Shown: positions 7,801 to 13,277, counted from the first letter of the stretch. The stretch: 13,277 nt of DNA from Opitutia bacterium UBA3151 (GCA_002364975.1 DEYT01000136.1:1-13277); one strand, 5' to 3'. A program made the numbers and translations. The notes: generated by a model not told the origin, from the sequence alone.

Positions 7801-8202
7801 GAAATCATTGAGTGCACGGGTAAGGCTGCCTGGGGCGAGATCACTGTCGTGGAGGTCATCTAGGCCAACATTAATTCCACTTCGCGTAATCGTTTCTCCA
7901 AGTGCACCCTGGAGGAGATCGAGAATTTCTTTACGAGCCTCCAAGCTAGCAGTTTCAGAAAGTTCGTTCACAACCCTCTTGTCGAGCAGTTCACTCCGGG
8001 CATGATCCAAACCTGCCGCTTCCAGTCCTGAGGTTTGGAGTTCGCCAAAGCTTCCATACATTACACCTTCCCTAGCCAGAACGCGTTGCCTAGCATAAGT
8101 CTCATCATTGACATGGGCCAAGTTCTGACCAGCAATCTCAGCAGTTTTTGCGTGGTAACGCAAAGCCTCACTGTTCTTGCTGATTTCTCCGAGTAAAGAC
8201 AT
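4864..8202 (-). CDS. flgK: Giant FlgK hook-filament junction protein with modular insert
   Basis: Hook-associated protein 1, which sits on the hook tip and takes FlgL above it; exported by the flagellar type III system. Residues 1-45 are the N-terminal rod-type helix, with NLAHVNDETYARQRV standing where most FlgK proteins have NLANxxTPGYSRQ. Residues up to about 284 follow normal FlgK, including the helical D1 segment and the RRQALLEELSQLMDF region. Residues 784-820 (GSIHGYQSAR to VNDIYN) and the C-terminus (QRRAVSSVSIDEEVSDLMQF, then ASARVLNTLDKML) are textbook FlgK. Between about 285 and 783 lies an extra block of some 500 residues holding nGnI-type repeats at both ends, a lipoyl-like domain (338-413), three CBM5/12-like units and a YLYD-type repeat. 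Usual FlgK length is 450-650 aa; this is 1112. No cysteine is present. The gene starts 15 bases after flgN and ends 8 bases before flgL. Confidence 0.93.
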   Translation of the reverse strand: MSLLGEISKNSEALRYHAKTAEIAGQNLAHVNDETYARQRVLAREGVMYGSFGELQTSGLEAAGLDHARSELLDKRVVNELSETASLEARKEILDLLQGALGETITRSGINVGLDDLHDSDLAPGSLTRALNDFFNAFQELSASPDEPTIKQELFNKVGTLVKRFNDAGSSLDSIEEDLSETVRRSVDDVNRVLAQLHEVNKQVRRFELQDKGKAVTYRDRRQALLEELSQLMDFKVEEDLDPQSGLPSGFINLYAQGSANEKVNLLDPMGPKNITNDWGQEFVIAAPSDPNGTQAKVRAKIDADGNLGRFEVLDGGSLYNDSEGPILISLLPPKPTTNLVETETGELVSAPKSGTVEEVFVAQGDEVNQGDPLVSVAVNGDETEAQAEANNIAVQAAGIDAPVDDGNELSSVTGGSVANTVPFLSEVARMQGDVFYQGDAYYQALTNTQKGDDVSDTLKFMKITTWPNGQVQEIKKRHSDIESFQQGEQIYYEGKYLQATAEVSAVSEELGTNGLASRTYLAGEVIKYEDTYYQAFQNLEKGTDLSNILATTNQDGTEGELVTGDQTLGSLWVIGQNLPSETNSKSEGTTDENGEISYTKGEIISSLGSNNKPMYYLTVADIPDGEVPDFANSNSFVRLNSFVDSDVKTLNRGQASLQFFDDEVYYDEETQQHFVVDSSPAIISDPVQIASFDPSDSQWSSNFHVFKPKLNSIDDPTNFIRKISSSGHDTANGVLQEVNIGIAEAVVKNGEITTFNIINSGNSFPSSDAIFSDGIELNLSAGSIHGYQSARSNEMERFRTNLNDLVSNFVTKVNDIYNPDDDQGGYLFGFDAFLTRPVTGNNLIMEEEYGLYGVEGNGELQLFREEVNMTLPTAESDTFTIVNTTPIFPEEVPNQALIRESDELKLFLDDPDNVDIYQFYSSARRMQHVTLELDTTYPGEDNLTGTDDDGRSLLLGYETIPFRIEQGEKAFIIGDNFSFDAVLQNDWNLAASLRVDNDLTVENLKSTHDFAEGANDVAFAIGDIANEGDLTDHISTMNADIGNSLSDLNDNLEHQKSLETLLLDQRRAVSSVSIDEEVSDLMQFQRSFQASARVLNTLDKMLELVVLGLVK
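5350..5394 (-). other. Asp-rich 'PGeDnltGTdDDG' loop in FlgK
   Basis: FlgK residues 937-951 include YPGEDNLTGTDDDGR. This resembles the 'PGaDG..GTaDDG' loops common in extracellular bacterial proteins, which may bind calcium. It lies in the C-terminal D2-like part outside the large insertion. Confidence 0.4.
5857..6015 (-). repeat. nGnI-type beta repeat, C-terminal copy in FlgK
   Basis: FlgK residues about 730-782. The pattern IGIAEAVVKNGEITTFNIIN followed by SGNSFPSSDA and a hydrophobic strand matches the unit at 7201-7353 and the one in FlgL. It ends one residue before normal FlgK sequence resumes. Confidence 0.5.
6163..6243 (-). repeat. YLYD-type repeat in FlgK
   Basis: FlgK residues 654-680, with core DDEVYYDEETQQHFVVDSS. 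It resembles the FlgL hairpins (GDYLYDETSEKYYIATENS) in the V/L-Y-Y/D-E-T-polar-F/Y-hydrophobic order, but is more diverged. Confidence 0.45.
6568..6648 (-). repeat. CBM5/12-like motif 3 in FlgK
   Basis: FlgK residues 519-545, with core RTYLAGEVIKYEDTYYQAFQ. The Y..GE.I.Y...YY.A pattern is the same as in the FlgL modules, but no closing Trp is close by. The following EKGTDLSN resembles QKGDDVSD after motif 1, so these two units are probably internal duplicates. Confidence 0.5.
6688..6768 (-). repeat. CBM5/12-like motif 2 in FlgK
   Basis: FlgK residues 479-505, with core ESFQQGEQIYYEGKYLQATA. F..GE.I.Y.GKYL.A preserves the Gly-acidic, Tyr, Gly and aromatic positions of the module. Confidence 0.5.
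6859..6921 (-). repeat. CBM5/12-like motif 1 in FlgK
   Basis: FlgK residues 428-448, with core MQGDVFYQGDAYYQALTNTQ. GDVFYQGDAYYQA keeps the GD.V/F.Y.G.YY.A signature. It directly follows the lipoyl-like domain. Confidence 0.5.
6964..7191 (-). other. Lipoyl/biotinyl-like domain without modifiable lysine, in FlgK
   Basis: FlgK residues 338-413. The first half reads VSAPKSGTVEEVFVAQGDEV followed by NQGDPLVSV, which is almost the consensus of biotinyl and lipoyl carrier domains (aP..G.v..v.v..Gd.V..Gd.L..v). The second half has the matching GIDAPVDDGNELSSV. The 76-residue span is the normal size of such a domain. At the hairpin between the halves, where MKM or DKA would place the modified lysine, it reads VNGDETEAQAEA with no lysine. 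A structural barrel-sandwich domain without cofactor is therefore more likely than an enzyme carrier. Confidence 0.6.
7201..7353 (-). repeat. nGnI-type beta repeat, N-terminal copy in FlgK
   Basis: FlgK residues about 284-334. GTQAKVRAKIDADGNLGRFE is followed by VLDGGSLYNDSEGPILISLLPP. It shares the A.V.A.V...Gn/eI..F.V...G..Y/F pattern with the units at 5857-6015 and 1502-1690, and marks the start of the FlgK insertion. Confidence 0.5.
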
Positions 8203-8217
8203 AAGAATAAAAAAAGT

Positions 8218-8745
8218 TTATGCCGATTCGTTTATACTAGATCGACCGCCAGCAAGATTATGTACATTTCCACTACGACTATAAGTTTTGGAGTGGGAAC
8301 TTGGATTCGTAATACTTAGGATTTGGTCGGTTACTTCAGATAGTCGGCTTAATAATCGTTGGTTTTGCTCTATTTTTGACCTAACCTTGGTGATCAGATT
8401 ATTGATTTCCTCAACTAAGCTTTCAAACATAGGCTGAGTCACATCTGGAAAATGAGGAATCAGTTCGGATAGGTTGGATTCCTGGGATATACCAAAAGTA
8501 TTTGCCAAGCTAGAGACAAAACCCTGCCTTCTCTTCTGAAGGATTTGACTTGCTTCCATTTGGGTCTGAACGGTCTGATTTATTTCCAGCAGGCTTTCAG
8601 GTCTGCGTTCTAAAATACTTTGTTGTTGTGCTGAGAGTAGACCAAGAAGGCTACCATATTCTTGCAGCTCATCACGAAGTAGTACAAGTAAGTCTTCCCA
8701 AGTAAATGAAAGATGAGGTACAGTGGTTTGAGCGTAAGTTGACAT
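8218..8745 (-). CDS. flgN: FlgN-like export chaperone for FlgK and FlgL
   Basis: Small cytoplasmic chaperone that keeps the unassembled junction proteins competent for export. The 175-aa protein is mainly helical. Residues 15-80 carry the FlgN-type pattern (WEDLLVLLRDELQEYGSLLG, then L..QQ.SIL....ESLLEIN and a KRR.GF segment). A second helix pair runs at about 105-145, and the tail contains the YSRSGNV string often seen near the end of FlgN proteins. Sequence similarity in this family is low, so the assignment leans on position: 6 bases after flgJ and 15 before flgK, the usual place of flgN. No flgM-like anti-sigma gene lies beside it. Confidence 0.82.
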   Translation of the reverse strand: MSTYAQTTVPHLSFTWEDLLVLLRDELQEYGSLLGLLSAQQQSILERRPESLLEINQTVQTQMEASQILQKRRQGFVSSLANTFGISQESNLSELIPHFPDVTQPMFESLVEEINNLITKVRSKIEQNQRLLSRLSEVTDQILSITNPSSHSKTYSRSGNVHNLAGGRSSINESA

Positions 8746-8751
8746 GACAGA

Positions 8752-9096
8752 TTAAAGATTTTTACTTTTTGCTTCTGTGATGGGCGAAGCTTGATTGGAC
8801 AATTGTTGTTGCAGAATATTGGAAATACCAAACCCGCCACCGCTAGCAATGCTTTCGGAAATTGCATCAGTAAAAAAGTGGCGGTACATTCTGTGGGCGT
8901 TTCCGTCTTCGTTGAAAACACCTTTGAACATTGGTTTCAGTGCTTCCTTTAAGAATTGTTTTACAAGTACAGATTCAAACTGTTGGCTGACTGCAGCAAC
9001 TTTTTGACTTTCAGAGGCATGTTTCGAGTGAGCCATCTCCATAAGCATGGAAGAATCCATGCCAACATACTTGTTTCCGATGTCGTTTGTTTCCAT
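8752..9096 (-). CDS. flgJ: FlgJ-type rod-binding protein, without muramidase domain
   Basis: Rod assembly factor that acts in the periplasm as a cap or scaffold for the growing rod. The 114-aa protein is essentially the rod-binding domain alone: residues 33-100 run VAAVSQQFESVLVKQFLKEA, a GVFNEDGNAHRMYRHFFTD segment, and the closing GGGFGISNILQQQL. The C-terminal glucosaminidase domain of enteric FlgJ (total about 310 aa) is absent, so a separate peptidoglycan hydrolase must open the wall. Short rod-binding proteins of this kind are common outside gamma- and betaproteobacteria. It follows flgI by a single base (TAA A ATG), implying tight translational coupling. Confidence 0.88.
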   Translation of the reverse strand: METNDIGNKYVGMDSSMLMEMAHSKHASESQKVAAVSQQFESVLVKQFLKEALKPMFKGVFNEDGNAHRMYRHFFTDAISESIASGGGFGISNILQQQLSNQASPITEAKSKNL

Positions 9097-9097
9097 T

Positions 9098-10213
9098 TTA
9101 GTTGATGATTAACTCGGCTTGTAACGCGCCGGCATTCTTTATGGATTGAAGAATCGAAGTCATTTCTCGAGTGGTCAACCCGAGTTTGTTCAAAGCGGAT
9201 GCGAGCTCATTAACAGTCGAGGCTCCAGGAGGATCAAGTTCGTCAAGAGCCTCGAATCTACCAACCTCTTCAATGAGTTCTGCGTTTTCTCCTTGGATGA
9301 CCGCAGTTGCTCCTTGAGAGAATGGTAAAGGCTGGCTAACTCCAGTTGTTGGGTTAAGGAAAATCGTAATATTACTACTACTTACAGCAACGGGTGATAT
9401 ACGGACATTTTGAGTTGCGACAATCGTACCTGTTCTTTCGTTGATAATTACTCGGGCTGGTACATCTGGCTTAACATCGATTGCACCGATCGCTGCAATA
9501 AAGTTGGTAGACTGCCCACGGAAATTCTGGGGAAGTCTTATATTTACCAGTCCTCCATCTTCAGCGATGGATGTTCCAGGATAGAATTTATTAACTGCAT
9601 CAGCAATTTTAACCGCGGTCAAGTGGTTGGGCGAACGAAGGAGTAAGTCGATTGAACCAGCGTTAAGTATGTTGCTTTCGATTTCTTTTTCAACGAGAGC
9701 ACCATTGGTAATGATACCTACAGTAGGATGATTCACTTGTACATTCGCTCCACCAGCGTTACCTGCGGATAGACCTCCGATAGAGACCGCACCCTGAGCA
9801 ACCGAGTAAACTTTACCATCAGCTCCTTGAAGTGGAGTCTGCAAAAGAATGCCCCCTTGCAGGGAATCAGCATTTCCAATCGAAGAAACGGTAACATCCA
9901 TTCTTGAGCCCTCTTTGGCAAAAGGGCCGATGTTTGCAGTCACCATTACCGCTGCAATGTTTCTGGATTTATCGGCTTTGTCAGCTCGAATACCTAGGCG
10001 TTCAAGAGCGTTTAAGATACCAAGTTCGGTATATTCAATTCTTGAATCTCCTTGTCCTGCAAGACCAGTCACGATACCATAACCGAAGAGTTGATTACTT
10101 CTTGCCCCTCTAATATCGGTTAAGTTCTTGATTTGTGCTCCATAAACAAAAGGAGCCCCTGCTAAAAAAGAGAGGCAAAAAGCAACAGCGATTTTAATTC
10201 TGGATAACTTCAC
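9098..10213 (-). CDS. flgI: FlgI flagellar P-ring protein
   Basis: Periplasmic P-ring subunit that forms the bushing around the rod in the peptidoglycan layer. I place the start at a GTG (10213-10211), giving 371 aa. This starts with a clean signal peptide (MKLSRIKIAVAFCLSFLAGA, cleavage near residue 25-26) and leaves 7 bases after the flgH stop. The longer frame opening at 10321 would overlap flgH by about 100 bases and put 36 unlikely residues before the signal. After cleavage the protein begins with the family signature IKNLTDIRGARSNQLFGYGI followed by VTGLAGQGDS. Later family landmarks are VMVTANIGPFAKEGSRMDVT, the INERTGTIVATQNVRISPVA segment and the C-terminal LNKLGLTTREMTSILQSIKN. Length equals that of enteric FlgI (365 aa). 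Assembly should need the FlgA encoded upstream. Confidence 0.94.
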   Translation of the reverse strand: MKLSRIKIAVAFCLSFLAGAPFVYGAQIKNLTDIRGARSNQLFGYGIVTGLAGQGDSRIEYTELGILNALERLGIRADKADKSRNIAAVMVTANIGPFAKEGSRMDVTVSSIGNADSLQGGILLQTPLQGADGKVYSVAQGAVSIGGLSAGNAGGANVQVNHPTVGIITNGALVEKEIESNILNAGSIDLLLRSPNHLTAVKIADAVNKFYPGTSIAEDGGLVNIRLPQNFRGQSTNFIAAIGAIDVKPDVPARVIINERTGTIVATQNVRISPVAVSSSNITIFLNPTTGVSQPLPFSQGATAVIQGENAELIEEVGRFEALDELDPPGASTVNELASALNKLGLTTREMTSILQSIKNAGALQAELIIN

Positions 10214-10220
10214 GGTAATT

Positions 10221-10859
10221 TTAGAATGGGTTAAGAATCGCGGCAAGTCTTTGGTACCAACTTTCTTTTTGAGCATCATTAAGGCTTCCTTTTGAGACAA
10301 ATTCGATTTGAGCATCTGCAATGAACTGAGATGAAATGATATTTCTGTATCTCAGACCATCTTTGAAACCAAATCCGATATCTTCCTGTCTAATAATTCC
10401 CTTCAAGACAGCATAGTAACTTTCTCCGGAAAAAGTAACCATCCTAGCTCCTTCGATAATAAGGTTTCCATTGGGTAAAATGTCGATCACCACAACCGAA
10501 ACTCGTCCCTTAAGATCTTGGGTATTAGCAATCGAACCTCCTCCCTGGTTAGAGGTTTTGGTTTCTATCTCTGTGGTTGGAAGTCCGCCATTGTGAGTCC
10601 CCATCTTACTGTTTGCAAAAAGGAAGCTGGTAACTGCATTTTCGATTTGAGACTGACGATTACGAACTGAATTCTGAGAAGCTGCTAGGGAAGAACTTTC
10701 AGATACATCGATTGTAATCAAATCGCCAATTGAATATGCTCTTTTTCCAGCAAAAATACTTCTTTGGGAATTGGTACTTTTATTCCACAATGAGGCAGCT
10801 TGAACTTCCCAAATGAGTGATGAGATGCAAATGGCGAGTAGTATTTTGAACAGATTCAT
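10221..10859 (-). CDS. flgH: FlgH flagellar L-ring protein, no canonical lipobox
   Basis: Outer-membrane L-ring subunit. The 212-aa protein has a signal peptide at 1-21 (MNLFKILLAICISSLIWEVQ, then A), and the mature part starts ASLW, as in many FlgH proteins. Core motifs are AYSIGDLITIDVSES (41-55), LKGRVSVVVIDILPNGNLII (116-135), the GIIRQEDI segment, NIISSQFIADAQIEF and the C-terminal ILNPF. FlgH is usually a lipoprotein. Here the only cysteine, C11 in LLAIC, has isoleucine before it and strongly hydrophobic residues after it, so signal peptidase I processing is more likely than lipidation. The start codon overlaps the flgA stop as ATGA. Confidence 0.93.
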   Translation of the reverse strand: MNLFKILLAICISSLIWEVQAASLWNKSTNSQRSIFAGKRAYSIGDLITIDVSESSSLAASQNSVRNRQSQIENAVTSFLFANSKMGTHNGGLPTTEIETKTSNQGGGSIANTQDLKGRVSVVVIDILPNGNLIIEGARMVTFSGESYYAVLKGIIRQEDIGFGFKDGLRYRNIISSQFIADAQIEFVSKGSLNDAQKESWYQRLAAILNPF

Positions 10860-11689
10860 AAATGTACTTTTACACTATTTTCGTTGAGGACTTTGGCATG
10901 AAAAATTTTGTCGGAAGACAAGTTTTTTATTTTGACGAGTCCACCTTCCACACCGTCTTCCAGTGCCATACCTTTCATGGTAACATAAATACCATTGCCC
11001 GAGGCAAAAACATCGACGACTTTACCTTTTCTTACCAAAGTTACTTTTGCTAAGTGGTTCCAACGAATAGGAGAACTCGACTTGATGTTAGTTGCAAGTT
11101 GGTAACCATTAAGTTTAGCAGTGGCAGGAACTGCACCTGCATATTGCTTAAGAATATCAACTGGTCTTGAAGTAAACATCGATGAACTAAGCCTAGACCC
11201 TCGGTTCATTTGTTGAGTGCTGAAGAAAACATCGACATAATGAGCCAACCTCACAGGTTCAGCGAAATTACCAACAAAGGAGCCACGGTCCCAAATACTA
11301 AAGCGGACAAAAGTACTTGGGCAAAGTTCGTCAGGCATGCAGTCGTTAATTTTGACAATGAAATTGGGGCCGATCTCAATTTCTTTCCATTCGCGGGTAA
11401 GGTATGCTGAAATTTTTCCGCTTGATTGATACCTGTGTGCCAACATCTCACTGAGTTTTTTTTCTAGTAAAGGACGGTTCAGCTCAACCTTACTGATTGC
11501 TGACAATTGAATGTCTTTATATCCAAGGTTTGAGGAAGGAGCTGTAAGGGCAGACGATTTGAGGAAGTGCTTCGTTTCGGAGTAAGGTTTTTGATTCCCA
11601 AAGGTTAAAGGCTCTAGGAATTTACCAACATCGCCTGAAAGAAAAGTAAATGCGGCAAAAAATAAAAATATAGGTGATTTGCGGCTCAT
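10856..11689 (-). CDS. flgA: FlgA P-ring assembly chaperone
   Basis: Periplasmic chaperone needed to polymerise FlgI into the P-ring. The 277-aa protein starts with a short signal peptide (MSRKSPIFLFFAAFTFLSGD). The C-terminal half is the recognisable part: an SAF-like region from about 152 (VDVFF, then MNRGSRLSSSMF), then VTLVRKGKVVDVFASGNGIY, MALEDGVEGGLVKIKN and a final NSVKVHL. That order (a G.V..V.A...GI.V...G.Al.dG..G..v.vkN block) is the FlgA signature. Two cysteines, C117 and C123, could form a disulfide in the periplasm. The N-terminal 110 residues are poorly conserved and somewhat longer than in enteric FlgA (219 aa). It starts 3 bases after the flgG stop and overlaps flgH by 4. Confidence 0.9.
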   Translation of the reverse strand: MSRKSPIFLFFAAFTFLSGDVGKFLEPLTFGNQKPYSETKHFLKSSALTAPSSNLGYKDIQLSAISKVELNRPLLEKKLSEMLAHRYQSSGKISAYLTREWKEIEIGPNFIVKINDCMPDELCPSTFVRFSIWDRGSFVGNFAEPVRLAHYVDVFFSTQQMNRGSRLSSSMFTSRPVDILKQYAGAVPATAKLNGYQLATNIKSSSPIRWNHLAKVTLVRKGKVVDVFASGNGIYVTMKGMALEDGVEGGLVKIKNLSSDKIFHAKVLNENSVKVHL

Positions 11690-11692
11690 CTA

Positions 11693-12475
11693 CTAACGCT
11701 TCAACTGATTGACGCGAGCAAGCATGTCATCAGAGGTTTGAATAGACTTAGAATTAATTTCATAAGCGCGCTGAGCAATGATCATATTTACCATTTCTTC
11801 TACAACATTGACATTCGACATCTCGAGGTACCCTTGTTGCAGAACTCCAAATCCATTTTCACCAGGGGCACCGATTTCTGGAGCACCGCTTGCTTCAGTT
11901 TCAATAAATAAATTGCCTCCTTGTGCTTTCATGCCAGCAGGATTTGGAAAACGAACCAATTCAAGTTGTCCGATGATTTGACTTCCATCTGCAGTTTCTA
12001 CGGAAACTTCCCCAGTAGGTGAAATAAAGACATTGGTAACTTCTGGATCAATTTGAAGTCCTGCAGCTAGAGGTAATGCATCAGCGGTAGTTATTTGACC
12101 ATCAGGTCCGATCTTAAATGCCCCATCTCTAGTGTAAGCTTCGGTTCCATCTGGTTTTTCAACTTGAAAAAAACCAACTCCGTCTATGGCAACATCCATT
12201 TTCTCGCTGGTTTGTGTAAGTTGGCCCTGGGTGAAAATTTTTGCAGTTGATACTACTTTTGTTCCATTCCCCATTTCTACACCAGTGGGAATAACATTAC
12301 CTGCACCAGTTTGGCCACCCGCTTGACGTGGATTTTGGTAAAGCAGATCCTGAAATTCTATCTTGTTCTTCTTGTAACCAGTGGTGTTAACATTTGCAAT
12401 GTTGTTAGAAATAACATTGAGGTTGAGTTGCTGGGCTTGCATGCCCGTTGCACCTGAGTAGAGAGATAAGTTCAT
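11693..12475 (-). CDS. flgG: FlgG distal rod protein
   Basis: Major subunit of the distal rod that spans the periplasm inside the P- and L-rings. The 260-aa length equals that of enteric FlgG. The N-terminus is canonical (MNLSLYSGATGMQAQQLNLN, then VISNNIANVNTTGYKKNKIEF), followed by the FlgG-specific region FQDLLYQ with PTGVEMGNGTKV. The mid-body reads DVAIDGVGFFQVEKPDGTEA and YTRDGAF. The C-terminus (QQGYLEMSNVNVVEEMVNMI, IAQRAYEINSKSIQTSDDML) is the standard helical arm. No cysteine is present. It sits 7 bases after flgF with no Shine-Dalgarno in the gap. Confidence 0.96.
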   Translation of the reverse strand: MNLSLYSGATGMQAQQLNLNVISNNIANVNTTGYKKNKIEFQDLLYQNPRQAGGQTGAGNVIPTGVEMGNGTKVVSTAKIFTQGQLTQTSEKMDVAIDGVGFFQVEKPDGTEAYTRDGAFKIGPDGQITTADALPLAAGLQIDPEVTNVFISPTGEVSVETADGSQIIGQLELVRFPNPAGMKAQGGNLFIETEASGAPEIGAPGENGFGVLQQGYLEMSNVNVVEEMVNMIIAQRAYEINSKSIQTSDDMLARVNQLKR

Positions 12476-12482
12476 TGTCTAT

Positions 12483-13244
12483 TTACTGGGTTTGTCCGAG
12501 GGTTCCAATTGCTTTTCCTATATTCTGGTCAAAAGTTTGTATCATTTTTTGGTTCGCTTCATGTGCTCTAGATACTTCAATTAAACCAATCATTTCTTCG
12601 ATTGGTGAGACATTGCTGCTTTCGATGTATCCTTGCATGATCGTAAATTGTTCCGGGTTTGCGGTCTCAGGGGTTACACCCACTTCTTTCGCAACAAATC
12701 CACCTCCAACCTTTTGTAAGTCCATTAATGGATCTTCAAAAACAAAAACTCCAACTTGGCCTATGTTTTGCCCGCTTTGATAAATTAGTCCTTCCTTATC
12801 GATGCTTAGGTCACCTCCGCCAGGAACAGTTTGAATCGTAGATCCTCCTACATCTGAAAATTCGTGTCCCATGCTATTCACCATTACGCCGTCTGAATTA
12901 ACATAAAACTGACCATCACGAGTGTAAACCGCGTCACCATTAGTGTTAAGCAGGGCAAAAAAACCGTCACCACGGAGAGCCATATCCATAGGATTGTTGG
13001 TTTCGCGCATCTCTCCTTCATGATAATCTACTTGATTTTTCATAACTGGAAAAGAACCAGGCATTTCATTGCGTAATCTGTCATGAGTACTTCGGGCAAT
13101 TTCTCCTCCTTCGACCGCTTCAAAACTGACTGCAACTTTCTTAAAACCAGCAACATGACTCGCAGCAATGTTATTCGCTATTATGTTTTGGTATTGCTCA
13201 AGGCCTCTTAACGCGGAAGCATTTTCAAATAAAGATAGGTTCAC
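12483..13244 (-). CDS. flgF: FlgF proximal rod protein
   Basis: Proximal rod subunit, exported and assembled beneath FlgG. The 253-aa protein has the rod N-terminus (YQNIIANNIAASHVAGFKKV), the mid-body MDMALRGDGFFALLNTNGDA and YTRDGQFYVNSDG, and the C-terminal arm MQGYIESSNVSPIEEMIGLI with EVSRAHEANQKMIQTFD. It differs from FlgG by lacking the DLLYQ...PTG segment, which supports FlgF over FlgG. The start is GTG at 13244-13242: an in-frame TAA lies nine codons upstream and no in-frame ATG intervenes. It is the first visible gene of the operon, and an inverted repeat lies directly before its start. Confidence 0.93.
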   Translation of the reverse strand: MNLSLFENASALRGLEQYQNIIANNIAASHVAGFKKVAVSFEAVEGGEIARSTHDRLRNEMPGSFPVMKNQVDYHEGEMRETNNPMDMALRGDGFFALLNTNGDAVYTRDGQFYVNSDGVMVNSMGHEFSDVGGSTIQTVPGGGDLSIDKEGLIYQSGQNIGQVGVFVFEDPLMDLQKVGGGFVAKEVGVTPETANPEQFTIMQGYIESSNVSPIEEMIGLIEVSRAHEANQKMIQTFDQNIGKAIGTLGQTQ

Positions 13245-13269
13245 GCATGCAGTAAAGCAGAATGCATGC
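13245..13269. repeat. Inverted repeat GCATGCA-N11-TGCATGC before flgF
   Basis: Two perfect 7-base arms (13245-13251 and 13263-13269) separated by 11 bases abut the GTG start of flgF. In RNA they could pair into a hairpin covering the ribosome-loading region. Each arm contains the palindrome GCATGC, so the arms are also direct repeats and could be a protein-binding site. No promoter elements can be judged in the remaining 8 bases of the window. Confidence 0.4.
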
Positions 13270-13277
13270 CATTAAAG

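Noticed and set aside
884..8202. Possibility that the large FlgK and FlgL genes are assembly fusions of separate genes
   Set aside because: Each has matching N- and C-terminal arms of one family in one uninterrupted frame, and no internal flagellar start or end is present.
8610..8921. 103-aa frame spanning the flgN-flgJ junction
   Set aside because: It overlaps two well-supported genes in another frame, and its composition looks like out-of-frame translation.
10214..10321. N-terminal extension of flgI (36 residues from an upstream ATG)
   Set aside because: It overlaps flgH by about 100 bases and precedes an otherwise perfect signal peptide; the GTG start explains the protein better.

Overview
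The window is one flagellar operon fragment read entirely on the minus strand. In transcription order it holds flgF, flgG, flgA, flgH, flgI, a rod-binding-only flgJ, a flgN-like chaperone gene, flgK, flgL, fliW and csrA, then the first codons of a probable DUF1015 family gene that runs off the low-coordinate edge. Genes are separated by 1 to 47 bases or overlap by 4, so there is no gene-free stretch of 300 bases. The 33 bases upstream of flgF hold only a short inverted repeat, and the operon promoter is probably outside the window.

P-ring (FlgI), L-ring (FlgH) and P-ring chaperone (FlgA) genes mean a diderm (Gram-negative type) cell with a periplasmic rod and an outer-membrane bushing. The gene order (flgFGAHI-flgJ-flgN-flgKL next to fliW/csrA) resembles that of Desulfovibrio-like bacteria and is also plausible for Verrucomicrobiota or Planctomycetota. 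The sequence alone does not settle the phylum. Base composition looks moderately AT-rich. None of the eleven complete genes has a recognisable strong Shine-Dalgarno sequence before its start.

Region by region: 8752-13244 encodes the distal rod, rings and rod cap/scaffold. 8218-8745 encodes the export chaperone for the junction proteins. 884-8202 encodes the two hook-filament junction proteins. 89-859 encodes the FliW-CsrA pair that in other bacteria couples flagellin export to translation.

The striking part is the junction pair. FlgK (1112 aa) and FlgL (1323 aa) are two to four times the usual size and take up more than half the window. Their N- and C-terminal helical ends are normal. Each carries a large central insertion (about 500 and 890 residues) built from related small beta modules: carbohydrate-binding-module-5/12-like repeats (W...Y..GD.V.Y.G.YY), a second YLYD...YY.AT repeat, and a 'nGnI..l.V.n.G..Y' repeat. 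FlgK also holds a lipoyl/biotinyl-like domain that lacks the lysine normally modified. The two proteins therefore seem to have been decorated with the same module set, suggesting an elaborate, possibly glycan-binding collar at the hook-filament junction. That function is inference.
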